This document shows, piece by piece, positions 1 through 12,732 of a DNA stretch of 64,000 nt. Numbering within the stretch: the stretch's first letter is position 1; every line of letters starts with the position of its first letter. Position numbers and translations under genes: made by a program. A model generated the notes under the pieces. It was not told the origin of the DNA, did no database searches, and worked only from the letters and a program-made list of their open reading frames with translations. Location of the stretch: the NCBI RefSeq assembly GCF_032452875.1, contig NW_026893686.1:186001-250000 (forward strand), given 5' to 3'. The DNA comes from Bos javanicus. Lineage: Eukaryota; Chordata; Mammalia; Artiodactyla; Bovidae.

Positions 1-977
1 ACGTGGCTGATCATGCACTGATCACGTGACTGATCATGCACTGATCACGTCTATATCATGCACTGATCACGTGACTGATCATGCACTGATCACGTGGATG
101 ATCATGCACTGATCACGTGACTGATCATGCACTGATCACGTGGCTATCATGCACTGATCACGTGGCTGATCATGCACTGATCACGTAGCTATCATGCACT
201 GGTCACGTGACTGATCATGCACTGATCACGTAATTGATCATGCACTGATCAGTGACTGATCATGCACTGATCACGTGACTGATCATGCACTGATCACGTG
301 ACTGATCATGCACTGATCACGTGGCTATCATGCACTGATCACGTGGCTGATCATGCACTGATCACGTAGCTACCATGCACTGATCACGTGACTGATCATG
401 CACTGATCACGTAATTGATCATGCACTGATCACGTGGCTGATCATGCACTGATCACGTGGCTGATCATGCACTGATCACGTGACTGATCATGCACTGATC
501 ACGTGACTGATCATGCACTGATCACGTGGCTATCATGCACTGATCACGTGGCTGATCATGCACTGATCACGTGCCTGATCATGCACTGATCACATGACTG
601 ATCATGCACTGATCACGTGACTGATCATGCACTGATCACGTGGCTATCATGCACTACTCACGTGGCTGATCATGCAATGATCATGTAGCTACCATGTACT
701 GGTCACGTGACTGATCATACACCCATCAGGTGACTGATCATGCACTGATCACGTGGCTGATCATGCACTGATCACGTGACTGATCATGCACTGATCACGT
801 GACTGATCATGCACTGATCACATGGCTATCATGCACTGATCACGTGGCTGATCATGCACTGATCACGTGGCTGATCATGCACTGATACCGTGACTGAGCA
901 TGGACTGATCACATGACTATCATGTAGTGATCACGTGACTTAATGGCGCTGATCATGTGACTGATCATGCGCTGATC
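1..977. repeat. Plain 23-bp array, left copy of a 1,724-bp duplication
   Basis: This stretch holds about 42 uniform monomers and no gene. A marker variant CTATATCATG lies at 51-60 and returns at 1775. Positions 884-977 form a diverged shoulder (ATACCGTGACTGAGCATGG, then CTTAATGGCGCTG) that precedes most A-type blocks in the window, so divergence rises gradually towards the block instead of starting at a sharp edge. Confidence 0.95.
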
Positions 978-1256
978 ATGTTTGCTATCATACACTGATC
1001 ATGTGCCTCTGGAGGCAATAAACAAAGAGCTGAGTAGGCACGAATCAAACAGTCAGCAGGCAATAATCATGGAACTCAGGTGTGAGGAATCATGCTGCTC
1101 AGCTGGCAATAATCAAGCAGCTGAGCAGGCAGGAATTACGCAGCACAGCTGGCAATTGTCAAGCAGATGACAGGCAGGAATCGTGCAGCTCAGCTGGCAA
1201 TTGTCAAGCAGATGAGCAGACAGTAATCACGCAGCTCAGCAGGCCCTGATCACGTG
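978..1256. repeat. Diverged block A (copy 1)
   Basis: This 279-base block can be cut into twelve units of 22-23 bases in the same register as the array. Its monomers begin GGCAATAATCA or GGCAGGAAT and carry CAGCTG in place of CACGTG. It contains the inverted repeat TGCCTC-TG-GAGGCA at 1004-1017. The last units grade back into the array consensus. A 62-codon frame from TTG at 982 is not regarded as a gene. Confidence 0.9.
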
Positions 1257-2701
1257 ACTGAGCATGCACTGTTCACGTGGCTGATCATACACTGATCACG
1301 TGATGATCATGCACTGATCACGTGGCTATCATGCACTGATCACGTGGCTGATCATGCACTGATCACGTGACTGATCATGCACTGATCACGTAGCTATCAT
1401 GCACTGGTCACGTGGCTGATCATGCACTGATCACGGGACTGATCATGCACTGATCACGGGCTATCATGCACTGACTACATGACACCACATGCACTGATCA
1501 CGTGCTGATCATGCACTGATCACGTGACTGATCATGCACTGATCACGTGACTGATCATGCACTGATCACGTGGCTATCATGCACTGATCACGTGGCTGAT
1601 CATGCACTGATCACGTGGCTGATCATGCACTGATCACGTGGCTGATCATGCACTGATCACGTGACTGATCATGCACTGATCACTGGCTATCATGCACTGA
1701 TCACGTGGCTATCATGCACTGATCACGTGGCTGATCATGCACTGATCACGTGACTGATCATGCACTGATCACGTCTATATCATGCACTGATCACGTGACT
1801 GATCATGCACTGATCACCCGGATGATCATGCACTGATCACGTGACTGATCATGCACTGATCACGTGGCTATCATGCACTGATCACGTGGCTGATCATGCA
1901 CTGATCACGTAGCTACCATGTACTGATCACGTGACTGATCATGCACTGATCACGTAATTGATCATGCACTGATCACGTGACTGATCATGCACTGATCACG
2001 TGACTGATCATGCACTGATCACGTGACTGATCATGCACTGATCACGTGGCTATCATGCACTGATCACGTGGCTGATCATGCAATGATCACGTAGCTACAT
2101 GCACTGATCACGTGACTGATCATGCACTGATCACGTGGCTGATCATGCACTGATCACGTGGCTGATCATGCACTGATCACGTGGCTGATCATGCACTGAT
2201 CACGTGACTGATCATGCACTGATCACGTGACTGATCATGCACTGATCACGTGGCTATCATGCACTGATCACGTGGCTGATCATGCACTGATCACGTGCCT
2301 GATCATGCACTGATCACATGACTGATCATGCACTGATCACGTGACTGATCATGCACTGATCACGTGGCTATCATGCACTACTCACGTGGCTGATCATGCA
2401 ATGATCATGTAGCTACCATGTACTGGTCACGTGACTGATCATACACCCATCAGGTGACTGATCATGCACTGATCACGTGGCTGATCATGCACTGATCACG
2501 TGACTGATCATGCACTGATCACGTGACTGATCATGCACTGATCACATGGCTATCATGAACTGATCACGTGGCTGATCATGCACTGATCACGTGGCTGATC
2601 ATGCACTGATACCGTGACTGAGCATGGACTGATCACATGACTATCATGTAGTGATCACGTGACTTAATGGCGCTGATCATGTGACTGATCATGCGCTGAT
2701 C
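1257..2701. repeat. Plain 23-bp array between A copies 1 and 2
   Basis: About 63 monomers, no gene. From about 1725 it repeats the start of the window at an offset of 1,724 bp. An irregular patch at 1435-1510 (CACGGGCTATC, then GACTACATGACACCACATGC) has deletions and substitutions and recurs around 8470-8530. Confidence 0.93.
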
Positions 2702-2980
2702 ATGTTTGCTATCATACACTGATCATGTGCCTCTGGAGGCAATAAACAAAGAGCTGAGTAGGCACGAATCAAACAGTCAGAAGGCAATAATCATGGAACT
2801 CAGGTGTGAGGAATCATGCTGCTCAGCTGGCAATAATCAAGCAGCTGAGCAGGCAGGAATTACGCAGCACAGCTGGCAATTGTCAAGCAGATGACAGGCA
2901 GGAATCGTGCAGCTCAGCTGGCAATTGTCAAGCAGATGAGCAGACAGTAATCACGCAGCTCAGCAGGCCCTGATCACGTG
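2702..2980. repeat. Diverged block A (copy 2)
   Basis: Same as copy 1 apart from AGTCAGAAGGC for AGTCAGCAGGC. It lies 1,724 bp from copy 1 as part of the same duplication. Confidence 0.9.
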
Positions 2981-5900
2981 ACTGAGCATGCACTGTTCAC
3001 GTGGCTGATCATACACTGATCACGTGATGATCATGCACTGATCACTTGGATATCATGCACTGATCACGTGGCTGATCATACACTGTTCACGTGTCTGACC
3101 ATGCACTGATCACGTGGCTGATCATACACTGCTCACGTAACTGATCATGCACTGATCACGTGGCTATCATGCACTGATCACGTGGCTGAACATGCACTGT
3201 TCACGTGGCTGATCACACAACTGTCACGTGACATATCATGCACTGATCACGTGGCACTCATGCACTGATCACGTGGCTGATCATACTCTGCTCACGTAAC
3301 TGATCATGCACACATCACGTGGCTATCATGCACTGCTCACGTGGCTGTCATGGAATGATCACGTAGCTACCATATACTGGTCACGTGACTGATCATGCAC
3401 TGATCACGTAAATGATCATGCACTGATCACGTGACTGATCATGCACTGATCACGTGACTGATCATGCACTGATCACGTGGCTATCATGCACTGCTCACGT
3501 GACTGATCATGCACTGATCACGTACTGATCATGCACTGATCACGTGGCTGATCATGCACTGATCACGTGGCTGATCACACTGATCACGTGACTGATCATG
3601 CACTGATCACGTGGCTGATCATGCACTGATCACGTGGCTATCATGCACTGATCACGTGGCTGATCATGCACTGATCACGTGGCTATCATGCACTGATCAC
3701 GTGACTGATCATGCACTGATCACGTGGCTGATCATGCACTGATCACGTGACTGATCATGCACTGATCACGTGACTGATCATGCACTGATCACGTGGCTGA
3801 TCATGCACTGATCACGTGGCTGATCATGCACTGATCACGTGACTGATCATGCACTGATCACGGGACTGATCATGCACTGATCACGTGGCTATCATGCACT
3901 GATCACGTGGCTGATCATACTGATCACGTGACTGATCATGCACTGATCACGTGGCTGATCATGCACTGATCACGTGACTGATCATGCACTGATCACGTGG
4001 CTATCATGCACTGATCACGTGGCTATCATGCACTGATCACGTGGCTGATCATGCACTGATCACGTGACTGATCATGCACTGATCACGTGACTGATCATGC
4101 ACTGATCACGTGACTGATCATGCACTGATCACGTGGCTATCATGCACTGATCACGTGGCTGATCATGCACTGATCACGTGTCTGATCATGCACTGATCAC
4201 GTGGCTGATCATGCACTGATCACGTGACTGATCATGCACTGATCACGTGGCTATCATGCACTGATCACGTGGCTGATCATGCACTGATCACGTGGCTGAT
4301 CACACTGTCACGTGACTGATCATGCACTGATCACGTGGCACTCATGCACTGATCACGTGGCTGATCATACACTGATCACGTGACTGATCATGCACTGATC
4401 ACGTGGCTATCATGCACTGATCACGTGGCTGATCATGCAATGATCACGTAGCTACCATATACTGGTCACGTGACTGATCATGCACTGATCACGTAAATGA
4501 TCATGCACTGATCAGTGACTGATCATGCACTGATCACGTGACTGATCATGCACTGATCACGTGGCTATCATGCACTGATCACGTGGCTGATCATGCAATG
4601 ATCACGTAGCTACCATGTACTGGTCACGTGACTGATCATGCACTGATCACGTAATTGATCATGCACTGATCACGTGACTGATCATGCACTGATCACGTGG
4701 CTGATCACACACTGATCACGTGACTGATCATGCACTGATCACGTGGATATCATGCACTGATCACGTGGCTGATCATGCACTGATCACGTGGCTGATCATG
4801 CACTGATCACGTGGCTGATCATGCACTGATCACGTGACTGATCATGCACTGATCACGTGGCTATCATGCACTGATCACGTGGCTGATCATGCACTGATCA
4901 CGTGGCTGATCATGCACTGATCACGTGACTGATCATGCACTGATCACGTGGCACTCATGCACTGATCACGTGGCTGATCATACACTGATCACGTGACTGA
5001 TCATGCACTGATCACGTGGCTATCATGCACTGATCACGTGGCTGATCATGCACTGATCACGTAGCTATCATGCACTGATCACGTGACTGATCATGCACTG
5101 ATCACGTAACTGATCATGCACTGATCACGTGACTGATCATGCACTGATCACGTGACTGATCATGCACTGATCACGTGGCTATCATGCACTGATCACGTGG
5201 CTGATCATGCAATGATCACGCAGCTATCATGCACTGGTCACGTGACTGATCATGCACTGATCACGTGGCTGATCATGCACTGATCACGTGACTGATCATG
5301 CACTGATCACGTGACTGATCATGCACTGATCACGTGGCTATCATGCACTGATCACGTGGCTGATCATGCACTGATCACGCAGCTATCATGCACTGGTCAC
5401 GTGACTGATCATGCACTGATCACGTAATGATCATGCACTGATCACGTGGCTGATCATGCACTGATCACGTGCCTGATCATGCACTGATCACGTGACTGAT
5501 CATGCACTGATCACGTGACTGATCATGCACTGATCACGTGGCTATCATGCACTGATCACGTGGCTGATCATGCACTGATCACGTAGCTATCATGCACTGT
5601 CACGTGACTGATCATGCACTGATCACGTGACTGATCATGCACTGATCACGTGGCTATCATGCACTGATCACGTGGCTGATCATGCACTGATCACGTGACT
5701 GATCATGCACTGATCACGTGACTGATCATGCACTGATCACGTGGCTGATCATGCACTGATCACGTGGCTATCATGCACTGATCACGTGGCTGATCATGCA
5801 ATGATCACGTAGCTACCATGTACTGTCACGTGACTGATCATGCACTGATCACGTAATTGATCATGCACTGATCACGTGGCTGATCATGCACTGATCACGT

Positions 5901-6553
5901 GGCTGATCATGCACTGATCACGTGACTGATCATGCACTGATCACGTGACTGATCATGCACTGATCACGTGGCTATCATGCACTGATCACGTGGCTGGACA
6001 TGCACTGATCACGTGCCTGATCATGCACTGATCACGTGGCTGATCATGCACTGATCACGTGACTGATCATGCACTGATCACGTGGCTATCATGCACTGCT
6101 CACGTGGCTGATCATGCATGATCACGCAGCTACCATGTACTGGTCACATGACTGATCATGCACTGATCACGTGACTGATCATGCAGTGATCACGTGGCTA
6201 TCATGCACTACTCACGTGGCTGATCATGCAATGATCATGTAGCTACCATGTACAGGTCACGTGAATGATCATACACCCATCAGGTGACTGATCATGCACT
6301 GATCACGTGGCTATCATGCACTGATCACGAGACTGATCATGCACTGATCACGTCTATATCATGCACTGATCACATGACTGCCCATGCACTGATCACGTGG
6401 ATGATCATACACTAATCATGTGACAGATCATGCACTGATCACGTGGCTTATCATGCACTGATACCGTGACTGAGCATGGACTGATCACATGACTATCATG
6501 TAGTGATCACGTGACTTAATGGCGCTGATCATGTGACTGATCATGCGCTGATC
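2981..6553. repeat. Long plain array, highly uniform monomers
   Basis: About 155 monomers and no gene. 2981-3420 is somewhat diverged (TACACTGTTCACG, CACACAACTGTCACG, CATATACTGG). 3420-6120 is the most uniform stretch, with mostly perfect monomers differing only by choice of 22- or 23-base form. A local variant group, CAATGATCACGTAGCTACC then TACTGGTCACGTGAC, recurs at irregular spacing (for example near 4430, 4590, 5215, 5808). 6460-6553 is the A-type shoulder. Confidence 0.93.
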
Positions 6554-6832
6554 ATGTTTGCTATCATACACTGATCATGTGCCTCTGGAGGCAATAAACA
6601 AAGAGCTGAGTAGGCACGAATCAAACAGTCAGCAGGCAATAATCATGGAACTCAGCTGTGAGGAATCATGCTGCTCAGCTGGCAATAATCAAGCAGCTGA
6701 GCAGGCAGGAATTACGCAGCACAGCTGGCAATTGTCAAGCAGATGACAGGCAGGAATCGTGCAGCTCAGCTGGCAATTGTCAAGCAGATGAGCAGACAGT
6801 AATCACGCAGCTCAGCAGGCCCTGATCACGTG
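6554..6832. repeat. Diverged block A (copy 3)
   Basis: Reads CTCAGCTGTGAGG where copies 1 and 2 read CTCAGGTGTGAGG, which gives it one more CAGCTG hexamer. It is followed by a diverged flank with CACTTGGATATC, a marker shared with copies 2 and 5 and with the A2 blocks of the HOR zone. Confidence 0.9.
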
Positions 6833-7950
6833 ACTGAGCATGCACTGTTCACGTGGCTGATCATACACTGATCACGTGATTGATCATGCACTGATCACTT
6901 GGATATCATGCACTGATCACGTTTCTGATCATACACTGTTCACGTGTCTGACCATGCACTGATCACGTGGCTGATCATACACTGCTCACGTAACTGATCA
7001 TGCACTGATCACGTGGCTATCATGCACTGATCACGTGGCTGATCATACACTGCTCACGTAACTGATCATGCACACATCACGTGGCTATCATGCACTGATC
7101 ACGTGGCTGTCATGGAATGATCACGTAGCTACCATATACTGGTCACGTGTCTGATCATGCACTGATCACGTAAATGATCATGCACTGTTCACGTGACTGA
7201 TCATGTACTGATCACGTGACTGATCATGCACTGATCACGTGGCTATCATGCACTGCTCACGTGGCTGATCATGCAACGATCACGTAGCAACCATGTACTG
7301 GTCACGTGACTGATCATGCACTGATCACGTAATTGATCATGCACTGATCACGTGGCTCCTCACGCACTGATCACGTGGCTGATCACACACGTATCACGTG
7401 ACTGATCATGCACTGATCACGTGACTGATCATGCACTGATCACGTGGCTATCATGCACTGATCACGTGGATATCATGCACTGATCACGTGGCTGATCACA
7501 CACGTATCACGTGACTGATCATGCACTGATCACGTGGCTATCATGCACTGATCACGTGGCTATCATGCACTGATATCATGCACTGATCACGTGGCTGATC
7601 ATGCACTATCACGTGACTGATCATGCACTGATCACGTGGCTATCATGCACTGATCACGTGGCTGATCATGCAATGATCACGTAGCTACATGTACTGGTCA
7701 CGTGACTGATCATGCACTGATCACGTGGCTGATCATGCACTGATCACGTGACTGATCATGCACTGATCACGTGGCTGATCATGCACTGATCACGTGGCTA
7801 TCATGCACTGATCACGTGGCTGATCATGCACTGATCACGCAGCTACAATGTACTGATCACATGACTGATCATGCACTGATCACGTGACTGATCATGCACT
7901 GATCACGTGGCTTATCATGCACTGATCATGTGACTGATCATGTGCTGATC
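6833..7950. repeat. Moderately diverged 23-bp array
   Basis: About 49 monomers, no gene. It includes the half-monomer deletion CACTGATATCATGC near 7570 and CACACACGTATCACGTG variants, which become common again in the 14.8-15.3, 52-53, 57 and 59-64 kb regions. Confidence 0.9.
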
Positions 7951-8222
7951 ATGTTTGGTATCATACACTGATCATGTGCCTCTGGAGGCAATGAACAAAG
8001 AGCTGAGTAGGCACGAATCAGTCAGGCAATAATCATGGAACTCAGCTGTGAGAAATCATGCTGCTCAGCTGGCAATAATCAAGCAGATGAACAGGCAGGA
8101 ATTATGCAGCACAGCTGGCAATTGTCAAGCAGATGACAGGCAGGAATCGTGCAGCTCAGCTGGCAATTGTCAAGCAGATGAGCAGACAGTAATCACGCAG
8201 CTCAGCAGGCCCTGATCACGTG
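7951..8222. repeat. Diverged block, A/B intermediate (B copy 1)
   Basis: 272 bases. It has B-type TTTGGTATC and CAATGAACAAAG but keeps A-type GGCACGAATC and GCTGTGAG. The region that differs in length between types reads AATCAGTCAGGCAAT. It therefore looks intermediate between A and B, possibly close to the ancestor of the B family. Confidence 0.85.
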
Positions 8223-11200
8223 ACTGAGCATGCACTGTTCACGTGGCTGATCACACACTGATCACGTGATGATCATGCACTGATCACGTGGCTATCATGC
8301 ACTGATCACGTGGCTGATCATGCACTGATCACGTGGCTGTCATGCACTGATCACGTGGCTGATCATGCACTGATCACGTGGCTGATCATGCACTGATCAC
8401 GTGACTGATCATGCACTGATCACGTGGCTATCATGCACTGATCACGTGGCTGATCATGCACTGATCACGGGACTGATCATGCACTGATCACGGGCTATCA
8501 TGCACTGACACATGACTGATCATGCACTGATCACGTGCTGATCATGCACTGATCACGTGACTGATCATGCACTGATCACGTGGCTGATCATGCACTGATC
8601 ACGTGGCTATCATGCACTGATCACGTGGCTGATCATGCACTGATCACGTAGCTACCATGCACTGATCACGTGACTGATCATGCACTGATCACGTGGCTGA
8701 TCATGCACTGATCACGTGGCTATCATGCACTGATCACGTGGCTGATCATGCACTGATCACGTGACTGATCATGCACTGATCACGTGGCTGATCATGCACT
8801 GATCACGTGGCTGATCATGCACTGATCACGTGGCTATCATGCACTGATCACGTGACTGATCATGCACTGATCACGTGAATGATCATGCACTGATCACGTG
8901 ACTGATCATGCACTGATCACGTGACTGATCATGCACTGATCACGTGGCTATCATGCACTGATCACGTGGCTGATCATGCAATGATCACGTAGCTACCATG
9001 TACTGGTCACGTGACTGATCATGCACTGATCACGTAATTGATCATGCACTGATCACGTGGCTGATCATGCACTGATCACGTGACTGATCATGCACTGATC
9101 ACGTGACTGATCATGCACTGATCACGTGGCTATCATGCACTGATCACGTGGCTGATCATGCACTGATCACGTGACTGATCATGCACTGATCACGTGACTG
9201 ATCATGCACTGATCACGTGGCTATCATGCACTGATCACGTGGCTATCATGCACTGATCACGTGGCTGATCATGCACTGATCACGTGACTGATCATGCACT
9301 GATCACGTGGCTATCATGCACTGATCACGTGGCTATCATGCACTGATCACGTGGCTGATCATGCACTGATCACGTGACTGATCATGCACTGATCACGTGG
9401 TATCATGCACTGATCACGTGGCTGATCATGCACTGATCACGTGTCTGATCATGCACTGATCACGTGGCTGATCATGCACTGATCACGTAGCTGATCATGC
9501 ACTGATCACGTGGCTATCATGCACTGATCACGTGGCTGATCATGCACTGATCACGTAGCTACATGCACTGATCACGTGACTGATCATGCACTGATCACGT
9601 AATTGATCATGCACTGATCACGTGACTGATCATGCACTGATCACGTGACTGATCATGCACTGATCACGTGGCTATCATGCACTGATCACGTGGCTGATCA
9701 TGCAATGATCACGTAGCTACCATGCACTGATCACGTGACTGATCATGCACTGATCACGTAATTGATCATGCACTGATCACGTGGCTGATCATGCACTGAT
9801 CACGTGACTGATCATGCACTGATCACGTGACTGATCATGCACTGATCACGTGGCTATCATGCACTGATCACGTGGCTGATCATGCACTGATCACGTGACT
9901 GATCATGCACTGATCACGTGACTGATCATGCACTGATCACGTGGCTATCATGCACTGATCACGTGGCTGATCATGCACTGATCACGTGACTGATCATGCA
10001 CTGATCACGTGGCTGATCATGCACTGATCACGTAACTGATCATGCACTGATCACGTGGCTATCATGCACTGATCACGTGGCTGATCATGCACTGATCACG
10101 TGGCTGATCATGCACTGTCACGTGACTGATCATGCACTGATCACGTGGCACTCATGCACTGATCACGTGGCTGATCATGCACTGATCACGTGACTGATCA
10201 TGCACTGATCACGTGGCTATCATGCACTGATCACGTGGCTGATCATGCAATGATCACGTAGCTACCATGTACTGGTCACGTGACTGATCATGCACTGATC
10301 ACGTAATTGATCATGCACTGATCACGTGACTGATCATGCACTGATCACGTGGCTGATCACACACGATCACGTGACTGATCATGCACTGATCACGTGGCTG
10401 ATCATGCACTGATCACGTGACTGATCATGCACTGATCACGTGACTGATCATGCACTGATCACGTGGCTATCATGCACTGATCACGTGGCTGATCATGCAC
10501 TGATCACGTAGCAACCATGCACTGATCACGTGACTGATCATGCACTGATCACGTGACTGATCATGCACTGATCACGTGACTGATCATGCACTGATCACGT
10601 GGCTGATCACACACTGATCACGTGACTGATCATGCACTGATCACGTGGCTATCATGCACTGATCACGTGGCTATCATGCACTGATCACGTGGCTATCATG
10701 CACTGATCACGTGGCTGATCATGCACTGATCACGTAGCTATCATGCACTGATCACGTGACTGATCATGCACTGATCACGTAACTGATCATGCACTGATCA
10801 CGTGGCTGATCATGCACTGATCACGTGGCTATCATGCACTGATCACGTGGCTGATCATGCACTGATCACGCAGCTATCATGCACTGATCACGTGACTGAT
10901 CATGCACTGATCACGTGGCTGATCATGCACTGATCACGTGACTGATCATGCACTGATCACGTGGCTATCATGCACTGATCACGTGGCTGATCATGCACTG
11001 ATCACGCAGCTATCATGCACTGGTCACGTGACTGATCATGCACTGATCACGTGGCTGATCATGCACTGATCACGTGACTGATCATGCACTGATCACGTGA
11101 CTGATCATGCACTGATCACGTGGCTATCATGCACTGATCACGTGGCTGATCATGCACTGATCACGTGCCTGATCATGCACTGATCACGTGACTGATCATG

Positions 11201-11633
11201 CACTGAACACGTCACTGATCATGCACTGATCACGTGGCTATCATGCACTATCACGTGGCTGATCATGCAATGATCACGTAGCTACCATGTACTGGTCACG
11301 TGACTGATCATGCACTGATCACGTGACTGATCATGCACTGATCACGTGGCTATCATGCACTGATCACGTGGCTGATCATGCACTGATCACGTGCTGATCA
11401 TGCACTGATCACGTGACTATCATGCACTGATCACGTGGCAATCATGCACTGATCACGTGGCTGATCATGCACTGATCACGTGGCTATCATGCACTGATCA
11501 CGTGGCTATCATGCACTGATCACGTGGCTGATCATGCACTGATACGTGACTGAGCATGGACTGATCACATGACTATCATGCACTGATCACGTGACTTAAT
11601 GGCACTGATCATGTGACTGATCATGCGCTGATC
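8223..11633. repeat. Long plain array, highly uniform monomers
   Basis: About 148 monomers, no gene. Apart from a deletion-rich patch at 8470-8530, almost every monomer is at or near consensus. 11540-11633 is a softened A shoulder (GATACGTGACTGAGCATGG, ATGGCACTGATC). Confidence 0.93.
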
Positions 11634-11912
11634 ATGTTTGCTATCATACACTGATCATGTGCCTCTGGAGGCAATAAACAAAGAGCTGAGTAGGCACGAA
11701 TCAAACAGTCAGCAGGCAATAATCATGGAACTCAGCTGTGAGGAATCATGCTGCTCAGCTGGCAATAATCAAGCAGCTGAGCAGGCAGGAATTACACAGC
11801 ACAGCTGGCAATTGTCAAGCAGAAGACAGGCAGGAATCATGCAGCTCAGCTGGCAATTGTCAAGCAGATGGGCAGACAGTAATCACGCAGCTCAGCAGGC
11901 CCTGATCACGTG
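11634..11912. repeat. Diverged block A (copy 4) with unusual right edge
   Basis: It differs from other A blocks by ATTACACAGC, AAGCAGAAGACAGG (TGA changed to AGA, so the spurious frame runs on to 11913) and GATGGGCAGAC. Its right edge runs directly into perfect array monomers instead of the usual GAGCATGCACTGTTCACG shoulder. This suggests a recombination or conversion boundary near 11912. Confidence 0.88.
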
Positions 11913-12453
11913 ACTGATCATGCACTGATCACGTGGCTGATCATGCACTGATCACGTGGCTGATCATGCACTGATCACGTGGCTGATCATGCACTGATCA
12001 CGTGCCTGATCATGCACTGATCACGTGGCTGATCATGCACTGATCACATGACTGATCATGCACTGATCACGTGACTGATCATGCACTGATCACGTGGCTA
12101 TCATGCACTGATCACGTGGCTGATCATGCAATGATCATGTAGCTACCATGTACAGGTCACGTGAATGATCATACACCCATCAGGTGACTGATCATGCACT
12201 GATCACGTGGCTATCATGCACTGATCACGAGACTGATCATGCACTGATCACGTCTATATCATGCACTGATCACATGACTGCCCATGCACTGATCACGTGG
12301 ATTATCATACACTAATCATGTGACAGATCATGCACTGATCACGTGGCTGATCATGCACTGATACCGTGACTGAGCATGGACTGAATACATGACTACCATG
12401 TAGTGATCACGTGACTTAATGGCGCTGATCATGTGACTGATCATGCGCTGATC
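11913..12453. repeat. Short plain array between A copies 4 and 5
   Basis: About 23 monomers. It starts perfect and becomes diverged from about 12125 (ATCATGTAGCTACC, CCCATCAGGTG, CGAGACTG, TAATCATGTGACAG). This is the same succession that precedes copy 3 at 6230-6440. Confidence 0.92.
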
Positions 12454-12732
12454 ATGTTTGCTATCATACACTGATCATGTGCCTCTGGAGGTAATAAACA
12501 AAGAGCTGAGTAGGCACGAATTATACAGTCAGCAGGCAATAATCATGGAACTCAGCTGTGAGGAATCATGCTGCTCAGCTGGCAATAATCAAGCAGCTGA
12601 GCAGGCAGGAATTACGCAGCACAGCTGGCAATTGTCAAGCAGATGACAGGCAGGAATCGTGCAGCTCAGCTGGCAATTGTCAAGCAGATGAGCAGACAGT
12701 AATCACGCAGCTCAGCAGGCCCTGATCACGTG
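12454..12732. repeat. Diverged block A (copy 5)
   Basis: It lies only 820 bp after copy 4. Private changes are GGAGGTAATAAAC and GAATTATACAGTC. The right flank is of the CACTTGGATATC kind. Confidence 0.9.

Larger units (their letters stand above)
1..3030. repeat. 1,724-bp tandem duplication
   Basis: Bases 1 to about 1300 match about 1725 to 3030. The CTATATCATG marker (51 and 1775), block A (978 and 2702) and the right flank are all offset by exactly 1,724, about 75 monomers. The copies differ by scattered substitutions, for example GTGGATGATC at 104 against CCCGGATGATC in the second copy, so this duplication is older than those in the 27-50 kb zone. Confidence 0.9.

Noticed and set aside
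982..1170. A 62-codon open frame (begins LLSYTDHVPLEA) repeated at 21 positions, always in A blocks
   Set aside because: It starts with TTG, not ATG. It is composed of diverged 23-bp satellite units, which shift frame every unit. The related B blocks carry a 4-base deletion that breaks the frame with no compensating change. Copy number follows the HOR duplications, so the conservation is explained by copying. No ribosome-binding, splice or promoter signal is visible.
978..1256. Diverged block as an inserted transposon or SINE
   Set aside because: It has no target-site duplication, A-rich tail or terminal inverted repeat, its edges grade into the array, and the 23-bp register continues through it.
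11638..11913. A 91-codon version of the same frame
   Set aside because: It arises from one TGA-to-AGA change in a single block. The added codons are ordinary block units and array sequence.
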